From Sphingomonadaceae bacterium (lineage in GTDB: Bacteria > Pseudomonadota > Alphaproteobacteria > Sphingomonadales > Sphingomonadaceae), in the NCBI GenBank assembly GCA_021741065.1, contig JAIOYN010000005.1:1-44291 (forward strand): a DNA stretch of 44,291 bases. Direction: 5' to 3'. A program made the position numbers and the translations under genes. Below, in pieces: positions 35,315-44,291 of this stretch; the first letter of the stretch is position 1; every line of letters begins with the position of its first letter. A model generated the notes under the pieces. The model was not told the DNA's origin and did not search any database. It worked only from the letters and a program-made list of their open reading frames with translations.

Positions 35315-35542
35315 ATGAAAGCCGACATTCACCCCGATTATCACATGATCAAGGTGCAGATGACCGATGGTACCGTCTTCGAAACACGCTCGACTTGGGG
35401 CAAGGAAGGCGACACGCTCGCTCTGGATATCGATCCAACATCGCACCCAGCATGGACCGGCGGTTCGGGCCGTATGCTTGACACTGGCGGCCGCGTTGCC
35501 CAGTTTAACAAGCGTTTTGGTGGCCTCAGCCTTAAAAAGTAA
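35315..35542 (+). CDS. rpmE: 50S ribosomal protein L31
   Basis: A 75-residue L31 starting [19 protein letters not shown]. It has no cysteine at all, so it is the non-zinc (C-minus) form of L31 rather than the zinc-ribbon type. A short dyad (CCGGT/ACCGG at about 35278) precedes the gene in its leader. It stands alone between fabZ and tRNA-His. Confidence 0.95.
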   Translation: MKADIHPDYHMIKVQMTDGTVFETRSTWGKEGDTLALDIDPTSHPAWTGGSGRMLDTGGRVAQFNKRFGGLSLKK

Positions 35543-35638
35543 GGCTCTCATTGTGCTGGGCTAAGGCTCGGCACAGGACAGATTAAAGGTCTAAACTTAG
35601 ACCGAAAATGGGATCGCGCCTGCCTCAGTGGCGCTATG

Positions 35639-35715
35639 GCGACCGTAGCTCAGTTGGTTAGAGCGCTGGTTTGTGGTACCAGAGGTCGGGGGTTCAAGAC
35701 CCCTCGGTCGCCCCA
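35639..35715 (+). tRNA. tRNA-His (anticodon GUG)
   Basis: The acceptor GCGACCG (35639-35645) pairs with CGGTCGC (35705-35711). The discriminator is C (35712) and CCA is encoded (35713-35715). A G at 35638 provides the G-1 that is specific for histidine tRNA and pairs with C73. The anticodon stem CTGGT/ACCAG flanks TTGTGGT, anticodon GTG. Confidence 0.97.
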
Positions 35716-35823
35716 TTTCTTCCACGCTAGAATCTGTGTGACATTTGCTTTTCGTAATATTATTACGCTTGAACGCAATATGATTCCGAACGCCCCGAGG
35801 GCCATTTTCGCACAAGGGATTAC

Positions 35824-36858
35824 ATGATGCCCGCCATTTGGGACTTGCCTGATTTTGACTCGCATGAGGCGGTGCATGTCTTTGACGACCGCGCGACCGG
35901 GCTAAGGGCCGTTATCGCGGTGCATTCTACCCATTTGGGGCCAGCAGCCGGCGGAACACGGTTTTGGCATTATGGCGATTCCCAAGCGGCAATTACGGAC
36001 GCGCTGCGCCTATCGCGCGGTATGAGCTACAAAAACGCGATGGCGGGACTTTCTGCCGGCGGGGGCAAAGCGGTAATTCTTGCCAATCCTGCTCGTACCA
36101 AGAAGCAGGATATGCTCGACGCCTTTGCGCGGGCTGTGGATTCGCTCGGCGGACAATATATCACGGCGCAAGATGTCGGCATGTCTGAAGCTGACATGGT
36201 TTCCTTGTCGAAGGTGACGCAGCATGTGGCTGGCCTGCCCGGACAGGGCGGCGATCCGAGCCCTTACACAGCGCGGGGGGTATTCCTAGGCGTTCAGGCG
36301 GCTGCAAAGCATGTGCTTGGGACAGATAGCATGTCGGGCGTACACGTCGCTATTCAGGGCGTGGGCAGTGTTGGTGGCGGTTTGGCGCGTTATCTTGCGG
36401 AACAAGGGGCAAAGCTGACATTGGCCGATGTTGATGCGCAACGTGCCGCAGACCTAGCTGCGGAGCTGGGCGGCACCAGCGTCCCTGCCGACGCGATCAT
36501 GACCGCCGATGCAGATATTTTCAGCCCCTGTGCTTTGGGAGCCATACTTACGCAAGCCAGTGTGAACGCCTTAAACGTTCGCGCCATTGCTGGCGGGGCG
36601 AACAACCAATTGGCCACAGGGCCAGAGGGCCGGATGTTGGCGGATAGGGGTATCCTCTACGCGCCAGATTATGTCATTAACGCGGGCGGCATTATCAACG
36701 TTTTGCGCCACATCGAAAATGCCGATGATGCGGAAATCAACCGCCGCATTGACGCCATTCCGGCTCGTCTTTCTGCGATCTGGTCGGAAAGTGATTTGAC
36801 CGGCCACACGCCAGCCGAAGTTGCCGACAATATGGCACAAAAGCTTATTGGCAGATGA
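35824..36858 (+). CDS. Leu/Phe/Val dehydrogenase-type amino acid dehydrogenase
   Basis: A 344-residue NAD-dependent amino acid dehydrogenase of the Glu/Leu/Phe/Val family. The substrate-binding PAAGGTRFW is near residues 40-48, the catalytic lysine in SYKNAMAGLSAGGGKAVI near 66-82, and the Rossmann GVGSVGGGLARYL near 180. The size (about 345) fits leucine, phenylalanine or valine dehydrogenases and not glutamate dehydrogenase (about 420 or more). It would interconvert a branched-chain or aromatic amino acid and its keto acid. ATGATG gives two possible starts. It stands alone between tRNA-His and kup. Confidence 0.88.
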   Translation: MMPAIWDLPDFDSHEAVHVFDDRATGLRAVIAVHSTHLGPAAGGTRFWHYGDSQAAITDALRLSRGMSYKNAMAGLSAGGGKAVILANPARTKKQDMLDAFARAVDSLGGQYITAQDVGMSEADMVSLSKVTQHVAGLPGQGGDPSPYTARGVFLGVQAAAKHVLGTDSMSGVHVAIQGVGSVGGGLARYLAEQGAKLTLADVDAQRAADLAAELGGTSVPADAIMTADADIFSPCALGAILTQASVNALNVRAIAGGANNQLATGPEGRMLADRGILYAPDYVINAGGIINVLRHIENADDAEINRRIDAIPARLSAIWSESDLTGHTPAEVADNMAQKLIGR

Positions 36859-37135
36859 TCGCAAATCCGTTGGTGTAACGCTTTTGCGGTGCCAAAAACG
36901 CTGCCTATTCATGCATTGATTTAATGCGGATTGAGTCGCAACTGCAGGCGGTGAAAGTCTTGCAAGCGCAAGCCGCACAAGTAGTATCAGATATTTCAGT
37001 TAAATAACTGTAATTATTGTATTTATATTATATTCAATCTTCATATTGCTGTGTTGTGAAGGGCAGTGCTCCATGCTATTGCCCGCGCCCCAGTCTCGGA
37101 TAAGGTGACGTTTGGGTAACAGCCGGGGAAACAAT

Positions 37136-39073
37136 ATGGTTGGACCGCAAGCAGACGATTTCGGTCATAGCGACCAGGATCACCATCACAGCCATGCCCC
37201 AAAAGGGTCGCTGCTGGCATTATGCGTGGGCACGATAGGCGTTGTCTTTGGCGACATCGGCACCAGTCCGATTTACGCGTTCCGTGAAACCTTTGCCGGC
37301 CACCACCCGATAACCCCTGATCCGATGCACATCAAAGGTGTGTTGAGCCTTGTGTTCTGGTCAATGATGATCGTGGTGACGTTCAAATATGTCTTCACCA
37401 TCATGAAAGCCGACAATAAGGGTGAGGGCGGAAGCCTTGCCCTTTTGGCGCTCATTAACCGGCAGACAGCTGGCGCGAAATGGACCGCGCCTTTTGTCAT
37501 GCTCGGGGTGTTTGCAACCGCGCTATTCTATGGCGATTCCATGATTACACCTGCCATGTCGATCTTGTCGGCAGCCGAAGGTCTAAAATATGTGAACGAA
37601 GGCTTCAGCGCATGGATATTGCCGATATCGGTTGTGATTATCGGCGCGCTATTTGCATTTCAGTCACGCGGGACTGCGAAAGTAGGGGCTTGGTTTGGGC
37701 CGATCATGCTGCTCTATTTTACAACATTGGCGGGCTTGGGGCTGATGCATCTGACTAAGATGCCGATGATCATCTTCGACGTATTGAACCCCATGAATGC
37801 GTTCTATTTTTTCTATATTGATGGGTTTCGGGCCTTTGTAGCGATGGGGACGGTTGTTCTTGCTGTGACGGGTGCGGAGGCGCTTTACGCCGATATGGGC
37901 CATTTCGGGCGACGGCCCATTAAGTTTAGCTGGCTGTTCTTCGTACTGCCTGCGCTGATGCTCAATTATATGGGGCAGGGGGCAATGATATTGTCCATGA
38001 CACCCGAAGAGGCACAGGTTGCCATTCGCGACCCGTTCTTCCTTATGGTGCCAGAATTGATCAGCACGCCCGTCATTTTCCTTACGATTATGGCGGCTAT
38101 CATTGCAAGCCAGGCCGTCATTTCCGGCGCGTTTTCGTTGACGCAGCAGGCAATTCAGTTGGGCTTTATGCCACGCCTCAGCATATTACACACCAGCGAG
38201 AAAGCGGCTGGGCAGATTTATATTCCGGCGATTAACTGGGGCCTCGCGGTGATGGTTTTGCTGCTGGTTTTGTTCTTCCAGTCATCGTCCAACCTTGCTG
38301 CTGCTTATGGTATCGCGGTGACGGGCGCGATGTTCATCGACACCTGCCTGATTGCGGTCGTCTTGCTGTCGCTGTGGAAATGGCCAAAGTGGAAAGCGCT
38401 GCCCATCCTCGCTTTATTCTTCATCGTCGACTTTGCCTATTTGGGCGCCAATTTGTTGAAGGTGCCATCGGGAGGATGGGTGCCTTTGGTCATTGGCTTA
38501 GTTATCTTCACCTTATTGACGACGTGGTCTCGTGGCCGCGCTTTGATGCGCGAGCGCATGGCAGAAAGCACGATGCCCATGGAGATTTTCATAAAGTCTG
38601 CCGCCAATAGCGCGACACGTGTTCAAGGCACGGCGATATTTATGGCATCGGCAGCCAGTGGCGTGCCCTCGGCTTTGCTGCATAACATCAAGCACAACCG
38701 TATTTTGCATGAACGCGTCATCATCCTGACCGTGCAGATCGAGGATATGCCTTATGTCGTTAGCTCTGACCGTATAATCTGTAAGGATTTGGGTGAAGGT
38801 TTTTACCGCGTAAAAATGCGCTTTGGCTTTTTGGAAGAAACCAATGTGCCTGCGACCCTCGATTTGGTTGATTTGTGCGGTCCCAAATTTGACATGATGC
38901 ACACCAGCTTTTTCCTATCGCGTCAGACATTGATCGCATCCAAAATGCCCGGCATGGCGATATGGCGGGAAAAGATATTTGCGTGGATGTTGCGCAATGC
39001 CGCCAATGCTATGGAATTTTTCAAATTGCCAAGCAATCGCGTAGTCGAATTGGGTAGCCAAGTTGAAATCTGA
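37136..39073 (+). CDS. kup: Potassium transporter Kup (KUP/HAK/KT family)
   Basis: A 645-residue transporter with about twelve membrane segments (residues about 25-450) and a cytoplasmic C-terminal domain. The family motif [17 protein letters not shown] stands near residue 34-50. It takes up potassium by proton symport. I use the ATG at 37136, preceded by CGGGGAAA; a TTG at 37112 is in frame. The N-terminus is His/Asp-rich (DQDHHHSH). The preceding 277 bases hold no gene but include an AT-rich stretch. Confidence 0.94.
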   Translation: MVGPQADDFGHSDQDHHHSHAPKGSLLALCVGTIGVVFGDIGTSPIYAFRETFAGHHPITPDPMHIKGVLSLVFWSMMIVVTFKYVFTIMKADNKGEGGSLALLALINRQTAGAKWTAPFVMLGVFATALFYGDSMITPAMSILSAAEGLKYVNEGFSAWILPISVVIIGALFAFQSRGTAKVGAWFGPIMLLYFTTLAGLGLMHLTKMPMIIFDVLNPMNAFYFFYIDGFRAFVAMGTVVLAVTGAEALYADMGHFGRRPIKFSWLFFVLPALMLNYMGQGAMILSMTPEEAQVAIRDPFFLMVPELISTPVIFLTIMAAIIASQAVISGAFSLTQQAIQLGFMPRLSILHTSEKAAGQIYIPAINWGLAVMVLLLVLFFQSSSNLAAAYGIAVTGAMFIDTCLIAVVLLSLWKWPKWKALPILALFFIVDFAYLGANLLKVPSGGWVPLVIGLVIFTLLTTWSRGRALMRERMAESTMPMEIFIKSAANSATRVQGTAIFMASAASGVPSALLHNIKHNRILHERVIILTVQIEDMPYVVSSDRIICKDLGEGFYRVKMRFGFLEETNVPATLDLVDLCGPKFDMMHTSFFLSRQTLIASKMPGMAIWREKIFAWMLRNAANAMEFFKLPSNRVVELGSQVEI

Positions 39074-39158
39074 TCTGCCTTAGTTTTCGTAACTAAATAA
39101 CCGCAACGTGATTTAAGACTGGACGAATGTTGCTCGATATGGCTATCGCCATCATGTT

Positions 39159-39212
39159 ATGAAATCGCGCAACGCCCTTTCGCTTCTCCTACTACGACTT
39201 ACACGCCCTTAG
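39159..39212 (+). CDS. leuA leader peptide (17 residues, leucine-rich)
   Basis: A short frame reading MKSRNALSLLLLRLTRP and then TAG. Six of 17 residues are leucine, four of them in a row (codons CTT, CTC, CTA, CTA), and two are the CTA codon. It lies 100-153 bases before leuA, and its stop codon is inside the 5' arm of a strong hairpin ended by TTTT. This is the classic layout of an attenuation leader: leucyl-tRNA shortage stalls the ribosome on the Leu codons and prevents termination. No strong ribosome site is seen before the ATG. The peptide itself probably has no other role. Confidence 0.85.
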   Translation: MKSRNALSLLLLRLTRP

Positions 39213-39259
39213 GCGTGCCTGTTTTGCCGACCATGTTCGGCACCCGCCTAAGGGCTTTT
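39205..39259 (+). terminator. Attenuator hairpin of leuA
   Basis: GCCCTTAGGCG (39205-39215) pairs perfectly with CGCCTAAGGGC (39245-39255), followed by TTTT. Inside, TGCCGA (39225-39230) pairs with TCGGCA (39237-39242). The 5' arm also forms a competing hairpin CACGCC-CTTA-GGCGTG (39202-39217), so alternative folds are possible. The leader peptide stop codon lies within the 5' arm. Confidence 0.75.
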
Positions 39260-39311
39260 CCACCGCCAATTTTAGCCCCCAAGCCGGGCGTCTCAGCGAA
39301 GTTGCCATATC

Positions 39312-40982
39312 ATGATGCTTTCCGACCCATCGCGTAAATATCGACCTTTCCCCCAAGTAGATCTGCCCGACCGCATTTGGCCGACGCGGACCATAGAAAG
39401 AGCGCCGCGCTGGCTTTCGACTGACCTACGCGATGGTAACCAAGCGCTCATCGACCCCATGGGAACGGAAAAAAAGAAGCGCTTTTTTGACCTGCTGCTG
39501 AAGGTTGGCGTAAAAGAAATTGAGGTTGGCTTCCCAAGCTCCGGCGCTACCGATTTCGATTTCATTCGCGGGCTCGTCGACAGCGGGAGTATTCCGGATG
39601 ATGTTACAATCCAAAGCTTGACGCAGTCGCGGCGTGACCTGATTGAAAAAACGTTCGAGAGCATGGCGGGCGCGCCGCGGGCAATCGTTCATCTCTACAA
39701 TGCGGTCAGCCCTGCGTGGCGCGATATCGTCTTCAACCTCGACAAAGCCGGCGTAAAGGCGATAGCTATCGAAGGCGCGCATATCCTGAAAGAGCAAGCG
39801 GCGAAATATCCGCAAACCGATTGGCATTTTGAATATAGCCCCGAAACATTCTCGACGGCGGAGCTCGAATTTAGCCTTGAGGTGTGCGAGGCTGTTATGG
39901 ATGTGTTGCAGCCCACCGCGGCAAAACCGCTGATCCTCAATTTGCCAGCGACGATTGAGGCCGCCATGCCCAATGTCTATGCTGATCAAATCGAATGGAT
40001 GTGCCGCAATGTTAGCGCGCGGGATCATGTCGTCATCAGCCTGCATCCCCACAACGACCGGGGTAGTGGCATCGCCGCTGCCGAATTGGGCTTGCTGGCA
40101 GGCGGAGACCGCATTGAAGGTTGCTTGTTCGGCAATGGTGAGCGCACCGGCAATGTCGATTTGGTGACGCTGGCGCTGAACATGTATACGCAAGGGCTGC
40201 ACCCTGGCCTCGATTTCAGTGACATTGACGAGGTCATTCAGACCGTTGAATATTGCAACCAGTTGCCCGTGCACCCGCGCCATCCCTATGCCGGCGAATT
40301 GGTATTCACCGCCTTTTCAGGATCGCATCAGGACGCGATTAAAAAAGGGTTTGCGGCGCATGAACGGCAAAATGACGAGATTTGGCGGGTGCCCTATTTG
40401 CCAATCGATCCCGCCGATTTGGGTCGCAGTTACGAAGCCGTCATCCGCGTGAATTCGCAAAGCGGCAAGGGCGGTGTCGCTTGGGTAATCGAGCAGGACC
40501 AGGGTTTGAAGTTGCCGAAACGGATGCAGGCGAATTTTTCAATCACCGTGCAGCTATTGTCGGACACAACGGGGCGGGAGCTGACAAGTGCTGACATTTG
40601 GGAGGCGTTTGAAAAGCGCTATCATCTAAAGGGTGATGGCCGGTTCCGGTTAATTGATTTCCACGAAACCCAAAGCCAGCGGCAAAAGGACGAGCGCATC
40701 TTTGCGGGCAATATCCGCATCGATGGTGTCGAACAAAGCGTCAGCGGACGGGGTAACGGCCTGATTTCTAGCCTTGCCAACGCATTGCAAGACGCGCTGG
40801 GCGGTTCGCTGGATATCATCGACTATAGCGAGCACGCTATTGGCCATGGCACTGATGCCCGCGCCGCTGCCTATGTCGAATGCCGCGTTGGCGACGGACC
40901 TATATTATTTGGCGTCGGCATCAGTCGGGATGTGGCTACAGCGTCCGTTAGAGCAATCCTGAGCGCTGCTAACGGGGCTTAA
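39312..40982 (+). CDS. leuA: 2-isopropylmalate synthase
   Basis: A 556-residue enzyme. It condenses acetyl-CoA and 2-ketoisovalerate, the first committed step to leucine. The N-terminal TIM barrel has [15 protein letters not shown] (residues 36-50, metal-binding Asp) and HPHNDRGSG near 240; the C-terminal third (about residue 420 on) is the LeuA dimer/regulatory domain with leucine feedback site. The length (about 560) fits the long LeuA class found in alphaproteobacteria and actinobacteria rather than the 520-residue E. coli type. Two adjacent ATGs (39312, 39315) are possible. It is expressed behind an attenuator. Confidence 0.95.
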   Translation: MMLSDPSRKYRPFPQVDLPDRIWPTRTIERAPRWLSTDLRDGNQALIDPMGTEKKKRFFDLLLKVGVKEIEVGFPSSGATDFDFIRGLVDSGSIPDDVTIQSLTQSRRDLIEKTFESMAGAPRAIVHLYNAVSPAWRDIVFNLDKAGVKAIAIEGAHILKEQAAKYPQTDWHFEYSPETFSTAELEFSLEVCEAVMDVLQPTAAKPLILNLPATIEAAMPNVYADQIEWMCRNVSARDHVVISLHPHNDRGSGIAAAELGLLAGGDRIEGCLFGNGERTGNVDLVTLALNMYTQGLHPGLDFSDIDEVIQTVEYCNQLPVHPRHPYAGELVFTAFSGSHQDAIKKGFAAHERQNDEIWRVPYLPIDPADLGRSYEAVIRVNSQSGKGGVAWVIEQDQGLKLPKRMQANFSITVQLLSDTTGRELTSADIWEAFEKRYHLKGDGRFRLIDFHETQSQRQKDERIFAGNIRIDGVEQSVSGRGNGLISSLANALQDALGGSLDIIDYSEHAIGHGTDARAAAYVECRVGDGPILFGVGISRDVATASVRAILSAANGA

Positions 40983-41104
40983 TGTCTATGTGCGCTGGAG
41001 GGTTCGGGTCGCCTTCACCTGAACTTATACCTGGCATTGGGCGCGATAATGCGCGCGCATTGCAGCACCTTACCTTACGGAACAGCGCGTTCAAAAAGGT
41101 GGGT

Positions 41105-41133
41105 TTGACAGCCGCGACGCGCTGTGGCTAACC
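41105..41133 (+). promoter_or_regulatory. Probable promoter of the nitronate monooxygenase gene
   Basis: TTGACA (41105-41110) and GCTAACC (41127-41133) are 16 bases apart; the -10 resembles the alphaproteobacterial GCTANAWC pattern. A perfect 14-base palindrome, AATGCGCGCGCATT, is centred upstream (41048-41061). The start codon is 37 bases after the -10. Confidence 0.5.
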
Positions 41134-41169
41134 GACGCGTAACTGATGAATTAACAAGGGATTCGACGC

Positions 41170-42141
41170 ATGGCACTTCCGGCAATTTTCGATAATCTTC
41201 GGCTTCCAGTGATCGGCTCTCCGCTGTTCATCGTGTCTGGGCCCGAACTGGTGATCGCCCAGTGTAAGGCCGGTGTAGTTGGGTCGTTTCCGGCGCTCAA
41301 TGCACGCCCTGCAAGCCAGTTGGACGAATGGCTGCATCAGATTACCGAAGAGTTGGCGGCACATAATCGCGACAATCCTGATCGTCCCGCTGCGCCTTAT
41401 GCGGTGAACCAGATTGTCCATAAGTCTAATAACCGGTTGCAGGAGGATATTGCCATTTGTGCCAAATGGCAGGTCCCAATCACCATCACATCACTCGGCG
41501 CGCAGGAAGAATTGAACAAAGCCGTGCATAGCTGGGGCGGGATTGCGTTGCATGACGTCATCAATGACCGGTTCGCCCGCAAGGCGATTGAGAAGGGCGC
41601 CGATGGCCTTATTCCCGTTGCGGCTGGCGCTGGCGGGCATGCCGGCGTGACGTCGCCTTTCGCGTTGATGCGCGAAATCCGCGAATGGTTTGATGGACCA
41701 GTGGCTCTGTCCGGTTCCATCGCGCATGGTGCCTCCGTCCTCGCGGCGCAGGCCATGGGCGCAGACTTTGGCTATATCGGCAGCGCGTTCATCGCAACAA
41801 AGGAAGCGAACGCGGTTGACGGTTACAAAGAGAATATCGTGGAGGCAAAGGCCGCCGACATCGTTTATTCCGACCTATTCACGGGCGTCAGCGGCAATTA
41901 TCTACGCCAGTCCATCGAGAAGGCAGGAATGGACCCCGACAACCTTCCCCAAGGCGATATTTCCACTATGGACTTCGGTTCCGGCGGCAACAGTGAAGCC
42001 AAGGCGTGGAAAGACATTTGGGGTTCGGGCCAAGGTATTGGCGCGGTTAAAGCTGTCAAAACCGTTGCTGAATTCGTTGACCAGCTTGAGGCCGAATATC
42101 GCGCAGCGAAAGCCAGCCTTGACGCACGCTATTTGGGGTAA
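41170..42141 (+). CDS. Nitronate monooxygenase family flavoprotein
   Basis: A 323-residue FMN-dependent TIM-barrel enzyme of the nitronate monooxygenase/2-nitropropane dioxygenase family. Seen: LRLPVIGSPLFIVSGPELVIAQC at the N-terminus, GVVGSFPALNARP near 32-46, the FMN phosphate-binding AAGAGGHAGVTSPFALMREIREWF near 151-173, and ALSGSIAHGASVLAAQAMGADFGYIGSAF near 178-206. Most members oxidise nitronates (for example propionate-3-nitronate) to aldehydes; many family proteins remain uncharacterised, so the substrate is uncertain. It is a single gene with its own promoter, convergent with yceI. Confidence 0.87.
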   Translation: MALPAIFDNLRLPVIGSPLFIVSGPELVIAQCKAGVVGSFPALNARPASQLDEWLHQITEELAAHNRDNPDRPAAPYAVNQIVHKSNNRLQEDIAICAKWQVPITITSLGAQEELNKAVHSWGGIALHDVINDRFARKAIEKGADGLIPVAAGAGGHAGVTSPFALMREIREWFDGPVALSGSIAHGASVLAAQAMGADFGYIGSAFIATKEANAVDGYKENIVEAKAADIVYSDLFTGVSGNYLRQSIEKAGMDPDNLPQGDISTMDFGSGGNSEAKAWKDIWGSGQGIGAVKAVKTVAEFVDQLEAEYRAAKASLDARYLG

Positions 42142-42174
42142 TCGCGCTTCGGTAATTGAGCGTACAGACCATGC

Positions 42175-42193
42175 CCCCCGATCAAGTCGGGGG
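42175..42193. repeat. Short palindromic element between convergent genes
   Basis: CCCCCGA (42175-42181) pairs with TCGGGGG (42187-42193), loop TCAAG. It may be a part of a dispersed repeat and could end transcription from both sides, although no T-run is present. Confidence 0.45.
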
Positions 42194-42221
42194 TAACATG
42201 TGTCGTTGATTTCCTAGAGCT

Positions 42222-42851
42222 TTAGCTGGCCTTTTCAAACGCGACGCTGATGTCCAACGTTACATCATCCGAAATCATCGGAACGGCATAGCTAATGCCG
42301 AATGCGCTGCGCTTGATGACCGACGTTGCATGAAAACCGACGGTGGCTTTCTTGTTGAACGGATTATTGCCGGCGCCTGAAAATGTGGCGTCCAGAACGA
42401 CTGGCTTAGTGACACCGTTCAGCGTGAGGTCGCCCGTGATTTTGGCGGTGGTGCCCTTCGCAACGACGCTGGTTGAAACAAACTTGGCATCGGCTGGGGC
42501 AGGGCCGAAAAAGTCGGCCTTGCCGCCGTCCTTGCCAGCGCGCAGCAAATGGCCCGTCAGGCCAGCACTTGCCGTTGTGACTTTGCTGACAGGAATAGTG
42601 ATGTCGACCTTGGCAGCATTTGGATTGGCGGGATCAAGCATCAGCGTCCCGGTGGCGTCTCCAAAAATGCCAAAATAATCGTTGAAGCCAAAATGGCTCA
42701 CGCGCCAGCCGATCAATGTATGGCTGGGGTCTGTGTTATAGGTTCCAGCGGTGACGCGGGCGACGTCCATTGTTCCTGGCATTTGTGGCGCGCTTTGCGC
42801 GATCAAAGGCACAGCGAACAAGAGGGGGAGGGCACATAAAAGCTTACGCAT
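42222..42851 (-). CDS. YceI family periplasmic protein
   Basis: A 209-residue exported protein of the YceI family, lipocalin-like barrels that bind polyisoprenoid lipids. A signal peptide covers residues 1-19 (MRKLLCALPLLFAVPLIAQ). The mature part has the family pattern YNTDPSHTLIGWRVSHFGFNDYFG, then VDITIPVSKVTT, ADFFGPAPADAKFVSTSV, and SAFGISYAVPMISDDVTLDI near the end. I use the ATG at 42851, preceded by AGGAG; a longer frame starts 21 codons upstream but lies in the ilvC terminator. It starts 78 bases after the ilvC stop. Confidence 0.88.
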   Translation of the reverse strand: MRKLLCALPLLFAVPLIAQSAPQMPGTMDVARVTAGTYNTDPSHTLIGWRVSHFGFNDYFGIFGDATGTLMLDPANPNAAKVDITIPVSKVTTASAGLTGHLLRAGKDGGKADFFGPAPADAKFVSTSVVAKGTTAKITGDLTLNGVTKPVVLDATFSGAGNNPFNKKATVGFHATSVIKRSAFGISYAVPMISDDVTLDISVAFEKAS

Positions 42852-42869
42852 GAGACTGCTCCTGACAGT

Positions 42870-42903
42870 AAAAAGGGGAAGCATCAGTGTCGATGCCTCC
42901 CCT
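42870..42903 (-). terminator. Intrinsic terminator of ilvC
   Basis: On the minus strand AGGGGA and GCATC arms pair with their complements (plus-strand 42874-42903, one A-C mismatch, six-base loop), followed by TTTTT. It lies 27 bases after the ilvC stop and only about 20 bases before the yceI start. Confidence 0.8.
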
Positions 42904-42929
42904 AAAACTGTCAAGCTAGGAAAAAGGGT

Positions 42930-44066
<1,137 letters not shown>

Positions 44067-44075
44067 ATTTCGTAG

Positions 44076-44291
44076 TTAACTGACTCCAGCACCCCGCATC
44101 AGGCCAACAATCCCGGTCCGGCCCACTTCGACCAGCCCAACTTCGCGCATCAACGTTACAAACGTGTCGATCTTGTCAGGGCCACCTGTGATTTCAAAAA
44201 TGAAGCTGCTGACCGTGGCGTCGATGACGCGTGCGCGGTAAATGTCGGCAAGGCGCATCGCCTCGACCCGCTGATCGCCGGTGCCGCTGAC
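44076..44291 (-). CDS. ilvN: Acetolactate synthase small subunit, 3' part only
   Basis: The last 71 codons of the regulatory subunit of acetohydroxyacid synthase; the gene continues beyond the right edge. The visible part, with IYRARVIDATVSSFIFEITGG, DKIDTFVTLMREVGLVEVGRTG and the end VGLMRGAGVS, matches the second (C-terminal) domain of IlvN. This subunit gives valine feedback to the catalytic subunit IlvB, presumably encoded upstream. Gene order ilvN-ilvC fits an ilvBNC operon. Confidence 0.9.
   Translation of the reverse strand, partial: VSGTGDQRVEAMRLADIYRARVIDATVSSFIFEITGGPDKIDTFVTLMREVGLVEVGRTGIVGLMRGAGVS

Noticed and set aside
39205-39259. The hairpin as a simple kup terminator
   Set aside because: It could end kup read-through too, but it is 130 bases past kup and directly follows a leucine-rich leader peptide, so the attenuator reading explains more.

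Overview
The window looks like a stretch of chromosomal core genome from an alphaproteobacterium, most likely order Sphingomonadales. This rests on recognising families and gene order, not on a database search. The supporting signs are the small SRP RNA directly upstream of dnaX, a TorF-type porin, a LexA-type GTTC-N7-GTTC box, dispersed GTCACCC/GGGTGAC repeats, and an outer-membrane gene cluster that runs bamA-ompH-fabZ without the lipid A genes lpxD, lpxA and lpxB. The last point fits a group known to carry glycosphingolipids instead of LPS. I see no phage, transposase, CRISPR array or plasmid gene.

Layout. 1-5 kb: two short-chain dehydrogenases, ccmAB (cytochrome c maturation), phhB, an AlkA-like DNA glycosylase, rlmB and tRNA-Tyr. 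5-11 kb: acs, a secreted protein of unknown function, a LacI regulator, alanine dehydrogenase and a divergent Lrp/AsnC regulator that share a 23-bp inverted repeat. 11-17.4 kb: a TorF-like porin followed by a tightly overlapping four-gene amine/polyamine operon (glutamine synthetase-like, FAD oxidoreductase, class III aminotransferase, second glutamine synthetase-like). 17.4-22.8 kb: ffs (SRP RNA), dnaX, ybaB, lon and hupB. 22.8-24.0 kb: a sparse region with a small membrane protein on the minus strand under a probable LexA box, then the structured leader of rpsB. 24-35.5 kb: the classic translation/envelope cluster rpsB-tsf-pyrH-frr-uppS-cdsA-dxr-rseP-bamA-ompH-fabZ, then rpmE. 35.6-39 kb: tRNA-His, a Leu/Phe/Val-type dehydrogenase and the potassium transporter kup. 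39.1-44.3 kb: leuA, preceded by a leucine-rich leader peptide and terminator hairpin (attenuator), a nitronate monooxygenase-like flavoprotein, yceI, ilvC and the 3' end of ilvN.

How the genes work together. Branched-chain amino acid metabolism is represented at several points: ilvN and ilvC (common pathway), attenuated leuA (leucine branch) and a Leu/Phe/Val dehydrogenase-like gene. Alanine dehydrogenase, the Lrp regulator, the amine operon and acetyl-CoA synthetase suggest use of amino acids and amines as carbon and nitrogen sources. The 24-35 kb cluster couples ribosome function (S2, EF-Ts, RRF), UMP supply, isoprenoid and phospholipid synthesis, and outer-membrane protein assembly.

The observations most worth following are the leuA attenuator with its 17-residue leader peptide, the LexA box in the promoter of an undescribed 79-residue membrane protein, the structured rpsB leader, the UGAC tetraloop in the SRP RNA, and the palindromes in the ald/lrp and hupB promoters.
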